Origin: Puia dinghuensis
GTDB taxonomy: Bacteria; Bacteroidota; Bacteroidia; Chitinophagales; Chitinophagaceae
Direction: 5' to 3'
Assembly: GCA_026224995.1 (NCBI GenBank)
Contig: JAMFRX010000214.1
Span: forward strand, 1-7,415
DNA length: 7,415 bases
Shown here in pieces: positions 1 to 6,668 of this stretch. The notes under the pieces were generated by a model. The model was not told where the DNA came from. It did no database searches and worked only from the letters and a program-made list of their open reading frames with translations. Every line of letters starts with the position of its first letter. The stretch's first letter is position 1. A program made the position numbers and the translations under genes.

Positions 1-1
1 C

Positions 2-1225
2 ATTGCCGGCAGCGCTTACACCTATGCTTATACTACCATGGGGGAATTGGTGGCCTGGATAATAGGCTGGGCGCTGGTTTTGGAATATGCCCTGGGCGCC
101 GCCACCGTTTCCATCTCCTGGAGCGAATACCTCAATAAGCTGTTGGGCGGGGCGATCCCATTCGAGTGGTGCCATTCGCCCTTTGAGAAGGTACTGGACG
201 CCTCAGGGGTGATGCACCACGGCATCATTAATATTCCTGCCCTTTTCATCCTGCTGCTGCTCTCCCTGCTGCTGATAAAAGGCACCGAAGAGTCCGCAAC
301 GGTAAACGGCATCATCGTCTTTATAAAAGTGGCCATCGTATTGGTATTCATCGCCGTCGGCTGGCAGTTCATCAATCCCGGTAATCACCACCCCTACCTG
401 ATCCCTGCGGATGCCCCCCCTGCCCGACTGAGGGATGGCACGCTCTATTCCTATGCGGAATTCTTCCGGCATGGGTGGGGCGGGATCTTATCCGGTGCAG
501 GGGTAGTATTCTTTGCCTTTATCGGCTTCGATGCCGTATCGACCGCAGCACAGGAGGCCAAGAATCCCGCCAGGGACATGCCCAGGGGCATCCTGGGTTC
601 GCTGGTGGTCTGCACGATCCTCTATATCTTGTTTTCTTGGGTGCTCACCGGCGTTGCTCCTTATACGGACTTCGTAAAGGAGGGCAGAGAAGCCTCCGTT
701 GCCTTTGCCATCGAGCATTACATGACTGGTTATCATTGGTTATCGATAGCGGTAACGGTCGCCATCCTGGCTGGGTTCTCCTCGGTGATCCTGGTAATGC
801 TGCTTGGTCAGAGCAGGGTGTTCTATACCATGGCGACCGATGGGCTGTTACCCAAGGTGTTTTGCGCTCTCCACCCGAAATTCCGGACTCCTTATAAGTC
901 CAACATGATCCTTTTTTTGTTCGTAGGCCTGTTCTCCGGCTTTGTCCCTGAAAGCGTGGCCGGCAACCTTACGAGCATCGGCACCCTGTTCGCTTTTATC
1001 CTGGTGAGTATCGGGGTAGTGATCCTGCGCAGGAGCGACCCCAATCGTCCCCGGCCGTTCAAGACACCCCTGGTGCCTCTCGTGCCCATCCTGGGGGTCA
1101 TCGTTTGTACGGCTATGATCGTCGGTCTGGACAGGAATACCCAGCTGACGGCTCTGGCATGGATGTTATTGGGATTAGTTGTCTATTTTACCTACAGCAG
1201 GAAAAATAGTAAGCTAAACGCTTAA
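2..1225 (+). CDS. APC-superfamily amino acid permease (CAT-type), 5' truncated
   Basis: This is an inner-membrane amino acid transporter of the APC superfamily, closest by motif to the cationic amino acid transporter (CAT/YfnA-like) branch. The reading frame is open from base 2, and the peptide before the first ATG (base 38) matches the family (AGSAYTYAYTTMGELVAWI), so that ATG is internal. About 407 residues are visible; full members are usually near 480-500, so roughly the first two membrane helices lie outside the window. About ten hydrophobic segments can be seen. Diagnostic blocks are FFAFIGFDAVSTAAQEAKNP (about residues 170-189 of the visible part) and GQSRVFYTMATDGLLP (about 269-284), followed by the HPKFRTPY loop. 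The gene ends in TAA at 1223-1225. The substrate cannot be read from sequence; arginine, lysine or other amino acids are inferred only from family. Its promoter is outside the window. Confidence 0.93.
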   Translation: MAGSAYTYAYTTMGELVAWIIGWALVLEYALGAATVSISWSEYLNKLLGGAIPFEWCHSPFEKVLDASGVMHHGIINIPALFILLLLSLLLIKGTEESATVNGIIVFIKVAIVLVFIAVGWQFINPGNHHPYLIPADAPPARLRDGTLYSYAEFFRHGWGGILSGAGVVFFAFIGFDAVSTAAQEAKNPARDMPRGILGSLVVCTILYILFSWVLTGVAPYTDFVKEGREASVAFAIEHYMTGYHWLSIAVTVAILAGFSSVILVMLLGQSRVFYTMATDGLLPKVFCALHPKFRTPYKSNMILFLFVGLFSGFVPESVAGNLTSIGTLFAFILVSIGVVILRRSDPNRPRPFKTPLVPLVPILGVIVCTAMIVGLDRNTQLTALAWMLLGLVVYFTYSRKNSKLNA

Positions 1226-1230
1226 CTTTG
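1223..1230 (+). promoter_or_regulatory. -7 promoter box of yebC, overlapping the permease stop codon
   Basis: TAACTTTG matches the Bacteroidota -7 element TAnnTTTG exactly. Its first three bases are the TAA stop of the permease. It lies 28 bases before the yebC ATG, which would give a short leader of about 20-25 bases. No clear -33 TTTG is present at the usual spacing, so the call rests on the -7 match and its position. Confidence 0.5.
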
Positions 1231-1258
1231 CCCCCGCACTAAAAAGTTATTGTTTTTT

Positions 1259-1981
1259 ATGGGTCGCATATTTGAAGTACGTAAGCATACGATGTTTGCC
1301 CGGTGGGACCGGATGGCCAAGCAGTTCACACGAATCGGGAAGGAAATTGCCATTGCCGTAAAGGTAGGAGGTCCTGATCCTGCCACCAATCCGGCGCTGC
1401 GGCGTTGTTTTCAGAATGCCAAGAGTGTCAACATGCCCAAGGACCGGGTAGAGGCTGCCATCAAGCGGGCGCAGGGCAAGGATACGGAGAATTACGAGGA
1501 GATCCTGTATGAGGGCTATGGGCCGCATGGGGTCGCTATCTTAGTGGAGACTGCGACAGACAACCACGTCCGGACGGTAGCCAATGTAAAAAACAATTTT
1601 ACCAAGGGGCATGGGACGCTGGGCAATAATGGGAGCGTGAGCTTCCAGTTCAAGAAGATGGGTGTCTTCAAGCTGAAGCCGGAGGGATTGAATCCTGATG
1701 ACCTGGAGCTGGAGCTGATCGACTTTGGGCTGGAAGAGATGGGTGAAGGCACGGGTGAGCATGATGAGCCGGTGCTGGTGCTGCGGGCCGCTTTCAATGA
1801 TTTCGGCAGGATGCAGAAGGCGTTGGAGGAAAAGGGCATCACGCCTATCAGCTCGGAGAATGAGTGGATACCTGTGAGCACGGTAGAGCTGCCGGAGGAT
1901 CAGGCGCAGGAGCTGCTAAAGCTGGTGGATAAGATAGAGCAGGACGAGGATGTTCAGAAAGTATTTCACAATTTGAGATGA
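1259..1981 (+). CDS. yebC: YebC/PmpR/TACO1-family protein
   Basis: This 240-residue cytoplasmic protein belongs to the YebC family, members of which have been described as DNA-binding transcriptional regulators and, more recently, as factors that relieve ribosome stalling (the mitochondrial homologue is TACO1). The hallmark YEGYGPHGVA is at residues 84-93, followed by TDNHVRTVANV (100-110) and the GTLGNNGSVSFQF block (119-131). The tail VDKIEQDEDVQKVFHNL (223-239) is the conserved family C-terminus. The N-terminus reads MGRIFEVRKHTMFARWDRMAK instead of the usual GHSKWANIKHRK, as in Bacteroidota members. The ATG at 1259 is preferred over an in-frame TTG at 1250 because family proteins begin MGR. 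There is no Shine-Dalgarno; the region before the ATG is T-rich. The gene is monocistronic, with its own -7 box upstream and a terminator right after the stop. The family is certain, the molecular role here is not. Confidence 0.95.
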   Translation: MGRIFEVRKHTMFARWDRMAKQFTRIGKEIAIAVKVGGPDPATNPALRRCFQNAKSVNMPKDRVEAAIKRAQGKDTENYEEILYEGYGPHGVAILVETATDNHVRTVANVKNNFTKGHGTLGNNGSVSFQFKKMGVFKLKPEGLNPDDLELELIDFGLEEMGEGTGEHDEPVLVLRAAFNDFGRMQKALEEKGITPISSENEWIPVSTVELPEDQAQELLKLVDKIEQDEDVQKVFHNLR

Positions 1982-1984
1982 TAA

Positions 1985-2019
1985 AAAAAGGCCGCATTTG
2001 AATGAAGTGCGGCCTTTTT
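1985..2019. terminator. Bidirectional intrinsic terminator between convergent yebC and E1 genes
   Basis: AAAAAGGCCGCA (1985-1996) pairs perfectly with TGCGGCCTTTTT (2008-2019), and three further pairs are possible inside, leaving a small GAATG loop. There are T residues after the stem on the plus strand and a run of seven A on the left arm (1983-1989), which becomes a T-run on the minus strand. It sits three bases after the yebC stop and two bases before the E1 stop, so it can serve both genes. Confidence 0.92.
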
Positions 2020-2021
2020 CT

Positions 2022-4415
2022 TTATTCCGCCATCATTTGGCGGACCACGTCGATGATATCTTCTGCGCTGGGCTTGCTGAAATAGTCGCCGTCGCTGGAA
2101 TAGGCCGGGCGGTGGGCTTTGGCGGTGATCGTTCTGGGGGCCGTATCGAGCCATTTATATCCCCCCTGTTCTTCCATGACTTTATTGAATATGAACCCTG
2201 CGGCGCCGCCCGGGACGTCTTCGTCGACGATGAGGATGCGGCTGGTCTTTTTGAGGGATTCCAGGATACCGTGGTGGATGTCGAAAGGCAGGAGGGTCTG
2301 GACGTCTATGATCTCGCAGCTGGTGCCTTCGGCTTCCAGGGCGATGGCGGCTTCCTGGGCGATGCGCAGGGTTGCGCCATAGGAGACGATGGTTATGTCT
2401 TCTCCTTCTTTAAGCACTTCCGGTATGCCCAAGGGGACGCGGAAGGCCAGCAGGTTGGATGGCAGCTTTTCTTTGAGGCGATAGCCGTTTAGGCATTCGA
2501 TCATGAGCGCGGGGTCGACGCCTTCGAGCAAGGTGTTGTACATGCCGGCGGCCTGGACCATGTTACGGGGCACGCAGACGTGGAGGCCGCGTAGGGCCCC
2601 CAGGATCACCCCCATGGGTGAGCCGCTGTGCCAGATGCCTTCCAGCCGGTGGCCGCGGGTGCGGACGATGAGGGGGGCCGTCTGGCGGCCACCGGTGCGG
2701 TATTGCAGCGAGGCCAGGTCGTCGCTCAGGGGCTGCAGGCCGTATAACAGGTAATCGATGTATTGGATCTCGGCGATAGGGCGGAGGCCACGGAAGGCCA
2801 TGCCGATACCCTGGCCCATGATGGTGAGCTCCCGGATGCCGGTGTCGAAGATGCGTTCGGCGCCATGTTTGGCCTGGAGGCCGGCGAAGCCCTGGTTGAC
2901 GTCGCCAATTTTCCCCAGGTCTTCGCCGAAGGCGATGACTTTGGGGTTGTGCGCGAAGAGCTCGTCGAAATACCGGTTCAGCACCTCATAGCCATTGAGG
3001 AGGGGTGCGTTGGGGGCATATGCGGCTTTCACCTCCGGCACCTGCAGGATGTTGCGGGCGCCTTCGTGGTAGAGATGGGTATTGTACAGCTTAGCGTTGT
3101 CTTCTTTGAGCTGTTTGTAGTAGGCGGCCGCATTCTGGGCTGCGAATGTCTTGCCGGCCAGCGTGATGGACTGATGCAGGGTCTGGAGCACCTCTTTGCG
3201 ACCCGGCTCGCGGTTGATGGCCAGTGAGGAGGCCAGCTTCTGGAGCTGCACGGCGTGGTCGGGCGTCTGGCCAGCCAGCTCGCGGATGAGCTCCACGGCG
3301 CGGGTGACCTGGAACCGGATGGGCTCCTGGTATTTTTCCCAGGCGAGATTACGGCTGTTGCGGGTGGATTCCTTGGCTTCCGTTTCGATGTCGTTGAGCT
3401 CGTCTTCGTCGGCAAGGGCGTTGTCGATGATCCATTCCTTCATCTTTTTTATGCCGTCCCATTCCCGCTCCCACTCCAGCCTTTCAGGCGATTTGTAGCG
3501 TTCATGGCTGCCCGAGGTGGAATGTCCCTGCGGCTGGGTCACTTCTTCCACGTGGAAGAGGACGGGGGTATGTGTGAGCCGAACAGAGCGTATACCGGCT
3601 TCGAAGGCCTCGCACATGCCAGCATAATCCCAGGCTTTAACCTTATAGATATCGATTCCGTTGGTGCCTTCTTTTTTCTGGAAGCCTTTGATCAGTTCGG
3701 AGATGGACCCTTTGGTCGTCTGTAACTGGCGGGGGACCGAGATGCCATAGCCGTCGTCCCAGACGAAGATAGCCAGGGGGACCTGCAAAACGCCCGCGGC
3801 GTTGAGGGTCTCCCAGAAATGGCCTTCGCTGGTGGAGGCGTCGCCGATGGTGCAGAAGCATACTTCATTCCCATTATTGGAAAGCCCGGAAAACTGATGG
3901 AGGACTTCCACTTCCCGGAATGCTTTGGAGGCGGAGGCCAGGCCCAGGGCTTTGGGCAACTGCGCGGCGGTAGGGGCTAGCCCGGCCGTAAGGTTCTTAC
4001 GGTTGACGAGATCCAGGGGCGCCCCGTCGGTGTCTATGAAGGCCGTAGCGAAGTGGGAGTTCATCTGGCGGCCGGAGCTATGGGGATCGTGACTGGGGTC
4101 TGGATCGGCATATAGCTGAGAGAAGAATTCCTCGATGGTTGCGGCACCGGTAGCGAAGGCGAAGGTCTGGTCCCGGTAGTAGCCGGCATAAAAATCGCCG
4201 GGCTTGAAAAACTTGGCCATGGCGACCTGGGGGACCTCCTTGCCGTCGCCGAAAATGCCAAATTTGGCCTTTCCGGTGAGGACCTCTTTGCGGCCCAGGA
4301 GGCTGGCTTCCCGGCTTTCGCAGGCCGAGCGGTAATCCTTTAATACTTCCTCCCGGAACTTGTCGAAAGAAAGTTTTTCCAAATCGAGGACTTCGGTGGG
4401 AATTAGATTTTCCAA
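2022..4415 (-). CDS. Fused alpha/beta E1 component of branched-chain 2-oxo-acid dehydrogenase
   Basis: This is a thiamine-diphosphate enzyme that would decarboxylate 2-oxo acids, most likely branched-chain ones, and pass the acyl group to a lipoyl E2. The 797 residues contain the alpha half (about 40-380) and the beta half (about 470-797) in one chain. The alpha half has the ThDP/Mg motif starting GDASTSEG (191-198) and running to WDDGYGISVP (219-228), with the loop GHSTSGSHERY (297-307). The beta half has FGEDLG (496-501, with Glu498 the expected cofactor-activating residue), GIWHSGSPMG (593-602), the C-terminal VQTLLPFD (705-712) and VDEDVPGGAAG (730-740). The region between the halves (about 380-470) is a helical linker. 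There is no in-frame ATG upstream, and the first internal Met is about residue 66, inside conserved sequence, so TTG at 4415 is the likely start. No E2 or E3 gene is adjacent. Pyruvate as substrate is not excluded, but the WDDGYGISVP signature favours the 2-oxoisovalerate type. Confidence 0.93.
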   Translation of the reverse strand: MENLIPTEVLDLEKLSFDKFREEVLKDYRSACESREASLLGRKEVLTGKAKFGIFGDGKEVPQVAMAKFFKPGDFYAGYYRDQTFAFATGAATIEEFFSQLYADPDPSHDPHSSGRQMNSHFATAFIDTDGAPLDLVNRKNLTAGLAPTAAQLPKALGLASASKAFREVEVLHQFSGLSNNGNEVCFCTIGDASTSEGHFWETLNAAGVLQVPLAIFVWDDGYGISVPRQLQTTKGSISELIKGFQKKEGTNGIDIYKVKAWDYAGMCEAFEAGIRSVRLTHTPVLFHVEEVTQPQGHSTSGSHERYKSPERLEWEREWDGIKKMKEWIIDNALADEDELNDIETEAKESTRNSRNLAWEKYQEPIRFQVTRAVELIRELAGQTPDHAVQLQKLASSLAINREPGRKEVLQTLHQSITLAGKTFAAQNAAAYYKQLKEDNAKLYNTHLYHEGARNILQVPEVKAAYAPNAPLLNGYEVLNRYFDELFAHNPKVIAFGEDLGKIGDVNQGFAGLQAKHGAERIFDTGIRELTIMGQGIGMAFRGLRPIAEIQYIDYLLYGLQPLSDDLASLQYRTGGRQTAPLIVRTRGHRLEGIWHSGSPMGVILGALRGLHVCVPRNMVQAAGMYNTLLEGVDPALMIECLNGYRLKEKLPSNLLAFRVPLGIPEVLKEGEDITIVSYGATLRIAQEAAIALEAEGTSCEIIDVQTLLPFDIHHGILESLKKTSRILIVDEDVPGGAAGFIFNKVMEEQGGYKWLDTAPRTITAKAHRPAYSSDGDYFSKPSAEDIIDVVRQMMAE

Positions 4416-4454
4416 GTGATTGATTGTTAAAAAACTATAATACTCGATAATTTA

Positions 4455-4485
4455 TTGGCAAAGCTACCGTTAAGTATTAATTTTA
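4455..4485 (+). promoter_or_regulatory. Possible promoter of the DUF1573 operon
   Basis: TTG at 4455-4457 and TAATTTTA at 4478-4485 (one mismatch to TAnnTTTG) are spaced about 20 bases apart, close to the Bacteroidota -33/-7 arrangement. The -7 candidate ends 24 bases before the ATG at 4510. The -33 part overlaps the -7 box of the divergent E1 gene. A weak purine patch (AGG at 4501-4503) precedes the ATG. Confidence 0.35.
4459..4466 (-). promoter_or_regulatory. -7 promoter box for the E1 gene
   Basis: Read on the minus strand this is TAGCTTTG, an exact TAnnTTTG match, 44 bases upstream of the TTG start. That predicts a leader of roughly 38 bases. No good -33 TTTG is found at the standard distance. 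No Shine-Dalgarno is present before the TTG. Confidence 0.45.
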
Positions 4486-4509
4486 TAATCAGCTTAACGC
4501 AGGCAAACT

Positions 4510-4968
4510 ATGAAAAAATTAGCAATTGTGATCACCCTTTTTATCACCGTTCTGGGCGTCCGTGCCCAAGCGGTGAATAATCGTGGAACGGCATTACCCC
4601 TGCCGCCCGATGTCCTTGAAATAAAGGATAATGTCCATAGCTTTGGAAAGATACCCCAGGGCCGGCCGGCTACCTGTACTTTTGAGATCGTCAACACGGG
4701 CAGCATTGCCCTGAAGCTCGATAATGTGCAGGCGTCCTGCGGGTGTACAACTCCCGTATGGAGCCGCGAGGCGATAGAACCCGGGGCGACGGCCACGATC
4801 CAGGTAGGCTATAATGCCTATTCCCAGGGCCCTTTTACCAAGACGGTAACTATCGTTTACAATACCAACCGGACCAAGACCCTGACCATCAGCGGGGAGG
4901 TCTATACCGTTCCGGCCACCAGCGCGCCGGAGAATGCTTCTGTACAATTATTAAAACAAATAAACTGA
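4510..4968 (+). CDS. Exported DUF1573 protein, first of tandem pair
   Basis: This 152-residue protein has a cleavable signal peptide (Lys-Lys, hydrophobic core, VRA before Gln20; likely cut after residue 19) and no lipobox, so it is probably periplasmic. The rest is one DUF1573 domain (about 34-132), an Ig-like beta-sandwich related to ASH/PapD-type folds. Family signatures are HSFGKI (43-48), ASCGCTTP (75-82), the GPFTKTVTI strand (107-115) and the closing SGEV (128-131). Cys77 and Cys79 form the CGC motif; a third cysteine, Cys56, is absent from the downstream paralogue. A short tail of about 20 residues follows the domain. The downstream paralogue starts five bases after this stop, so the two are co-transcribed. 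The function of DUF1573 is not established; structural or binding roles in the envelope are inference. The start is supported by the signal peptide. Confidence 0.9.
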   Translation: MKKLAIVITLFITVLGVRAQAVNNRGTALPLPPDVLEIKDNVHSFGKIPQGRPATCTFEIVNTGSIALKLDNVQASCGCTTPVWSREAIEPGATATIQVGYNAYSQGPFTKTVTIVYNTNRTKTLTISGEVYTVPATSAPENASVQLLKQIN

Positions 4969-4973
4969 TAACA

Positions 4974-5405
4974 ATGAAGAAACTACTCCTGTTTGCCAGC
5001 ACCCTTATCCTGTCTGCTGGTGTTTTTGCCCAAGAGAAGAAGGCAGAAGACGTAGTGAAGTTCAAGGAACTTTCGTATGATTTCGGCAAGATCAAGCAAA
5101 ATTCGCCTGTGACACACGACTTCCTCTTTACGAACGCCAGTGAAAACCCGGTGATCATCGAATCCGCCATAGCCTCCTGTGGCTGTACGACTCCCACCAA
5201 GCCGGAGGGGGCGATCCAGAAGGGGAAGGATGATAAGATCACGGCTGGCTTCAATGCCGCCAATGCGGGGCCTTTCAACAAGAGCATCACGGTCAAGGTA
5301 GCGGGGATAGACATGCCGCTGCAGCTGAAGATCACGGGTGAAGTGCTCACGCCGGATGCTTATGCAAAATATGAGGCTTCCAAGAGCGGTAAGTCAGGTA
5401 AATAA
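4974..5405 (+). CDS. Exported DUF1573 protein, second of tandem pair
   Basis: This 143-residue paralogue of the upstream gene begins MKKLLLFASTLILSAGVFAQ, a standard signal peptide with likely cleavage after Ala19. The single DUF1573 domain (about 29-124) shows YDFGKI (35-40), the identical ASCGCTTP (67-74) with Cys69 and Cys71, AGPFNKSITV (98-107) and TGEV (121-124). The tail after the domain is Lys/Ser-rich and ends KSGKSGK. Besides the shared motifs the two proteins differ widely, so the duplication is old. It lies five bases behind the first gene and is followed by a strong terminator, making a two-gene operon. It is probably periplasmic; no enzymatic residues beyond the CGC motif are apparent. 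The role is unknown. Confidence 0.9.
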   Translation: MKKLLLFASTLILSAGVFAQEKKAEDVVKFKELSYDFGKIKQNSPVTHDFLFTNASENPVIIESAIASCGCTTPTKPEGAIQKGKDDKITAGFNAANAGPFNKSITVKVAGIDMPLQLKITGEVLTPDAYAKYEASKSGKSGK

Positions 5406-5426
5406 GCGTCTTAAATTATTCCTTAT

Positions 5427-5457
5427 AAGGCCTCCCGGAAAACCGGGAGGCCTTTTT
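5427..5457 (+). terminator. Intrinsic terminator of the DUF1573 operon
   Basis: AAGGCCTCCCGG (5427-5438) pairs perfectly over 12 bp with CCGGGAGGCCTT (5443-5454) around an AAAA tetraloop and runs into five T residues. It closes the DUF1573 transcription unit and separates it from the aminotransferase gene. Confidence 0.95.
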
Positions 5458-5459
5458 GT

Positions 5460-5467
5460 TATATTTG
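5460..5467 (+). promoter_or_regulatory. -7 promoter box of the aminotransferase, next to the ATG
   Basis: TATATTTG is an exact TAnnTTTG match that ends four bases before the ATG at 5472. Transcription starting at the normal distance would begin at or within a few bases of the start codon, giving a leaderless or nearly leaderless mRNA. The corresponding -33 position falls in the upstream terminator hairpin and does not match TTTG. Confidence 0.55.
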
Positions 5468-5471
5468 CGCC

Positions 5472-6668
5472 ATGTTAACCATCAGCCAACGCGGATTACA
5501 AATGCCGGCTTCGCCGATCCGGAAACTGGTGCCTTTTGCAGAGGCCGCCAAGAAGAAAGGCGTCAAAGTATACCATCTCAATATCGGGCAGCCTGATATC
5601 GAGACGCCTAAGATGGCGCTGGATGCGGTGCGGAATTTCGATTTTAAAGTTTTGGAGTACAGTCATAGCGCGGGCAACGAAAGCTACCGGCGGAAGCTGT
5701 CTACCTATTACAAGCGTGCGGGAATCGACGTAGACTATCAGCAGATCATCGTCACGACCGGCGGCTCGGAGGCCATCCTTTTTGGGTTCATGAGCTGTCT
5801 GGATGCCGGTGACGAGGTCATCATCCCCGAGCCTTTTTATGCCAACTACAATGGGTTTGCCGTAGCCGCGAATGTGGTGGTGGTGCCGTTGACCTCTAGT
5901 ATCGGGGATGGGTTTGCTCTCCCGCCGGTAGAGGAGTTCGAAAAGCTGATCACGCCCCGGACCAGGGGTATCGTGATCTGCAATCCCAACAATCCTACGG
6001 GCTATCTATACAGCCGGGAGGAGATGGAGACGCTCAAGGACATCGTGATCCGGCATGGGCTATATCTTTTTTCAGACGAAGCCTACCGGGACTTCTGCTA
6101 TAGCGGGGAGCATATCAGCGCTATGAACCTGAAGGGCGCCGAGGACAATGTGCTGATGATGGATACGATCTCCAAGCGGTATAGCGCCTGTGGCGGGAGG
6201 ATCGGTGCGTTGGTGACCCGCAACCAGGCCGTGCTGGATACGGTGATGAAGTTTGCCCAGGCCCGGCTTAGTCCGCCATCCTTTGCGCAGATCCTGGGTG
6301 AGGCGGCTACGGAGCTGCCGCCCGACTATTTTAATGCTACCAAGGCGGAGTATCTGAAGCGGCGGGATGTGCTGGTGGGCCGGCTCAATAAGATACCGGG
6401 GGTCTATTGTCCGAATCCTGGCGGCGCTTTCTATGCGATGGCAAGCCTACCCGTGGATGATACCGATGTCTTCTGTCAATGGCTGCTGGAGTCCTTTGCG
6501 TATAAGAATGCGACGGTAATGCTTGCGCCTGCGGGTGGATTTTATGGGACCAAGGGGTTGGGTAAGAAAGAAGTTCGACTGGCTTATGTGCTGAATACGG
6601 AGGATTTGGAGCGGGCGATGGATTGTCTGGAAAAAGGATTGGAAGAGTATCCGGGCAGAACAAATTAA
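5472..6668 (+). CDS. PLP-dependent aminotransferase, class I/II
   Basis: This 398-residue cytoplasmic fold-type I enzyme transfers amino groups between an amino acid and a 2-oxo acid. Visible elements are NIGQPDIETP (37-46), TTGGSEAI (95-102, phosphate-binding part), CNPNNPTGYLYS (170-181, with Asn174 the expected cofactor contact), FSDEAYRDF (200-208, Asp202 and Tyr205), SKRYSACGGRIG (234-245, with Lys235 the Schiff-base lysine and Arg243 a phosphate contact) and VRLAYV (368-373, with Arg369 the expected substrate carboxylate contact). The length is normal for aspartate/aromatic aminotransferase-like proteins. The ATG at 5472 is chosen because the N-terminal QRGLQMPASPIRKL block is typical of relatives; the ATG at 5502 would cut it. 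All catalytic residues seem present. Aspartate is a guess from family; branched-chain or aromatic substrates are possible. No clear terminator follows. Confidence 0.92.
   Translation: MLTISQRGLQMPASPIRKLVPFAEAAKKKGVKVYHLNIGQPDIETPKMALDAVRNFDFKVLEYSHSAGNESYRRKLSTYYKRAGIDVDYQQIIVTTGGSEAILFGFMSCLDAGDEVIIPEPFYANYNGFAVAANVVVVPLTSSIGDGFALPPVEEFEKLITPRTRGIVICNPNNPTGYLYSREEMETLKDIVIRHGLYLFSDEAYRDFCYSGEHISAMNLKGAEDNVLMMDTISKRYSACGGRIGALVTRNQAVLDTVMKFAQARLSPPSFAQILGEAATELPPDYFNATKAEYLKRRDVLVGRLNKIPGVYCPNPGGAFYAMASLPVDDTDVFCQWLLESFAYKNATVMLAPAGGFYGTKGLGKKEVRLAYVLNTEDLERAMDCLEKGLEEYPGRTN

Noticed and set aside
38..40. ATG at 38 as the true permease start
   Set aside because: The frame is open to the window edge, and the residues before it match the conserved family block, so the gene begins upstream of the window.
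475..897. Plus-strand frame of about 140 codons inside the permease gene
   Set aside because: It overlaps transmembrane segments and the FIGFDAVSTAAQEAKNP signature of the real gene in another frame; the alternative peptide is not protein-like.
2763..3725. Long plus-strand frames opposite the E1 gene (for example 2763-3227 and 3255-3725)
   Set aside because: They lie antisense to conserved E1 sequence in GC-rich DNA; their peptides show no family features and they are reading shadows.
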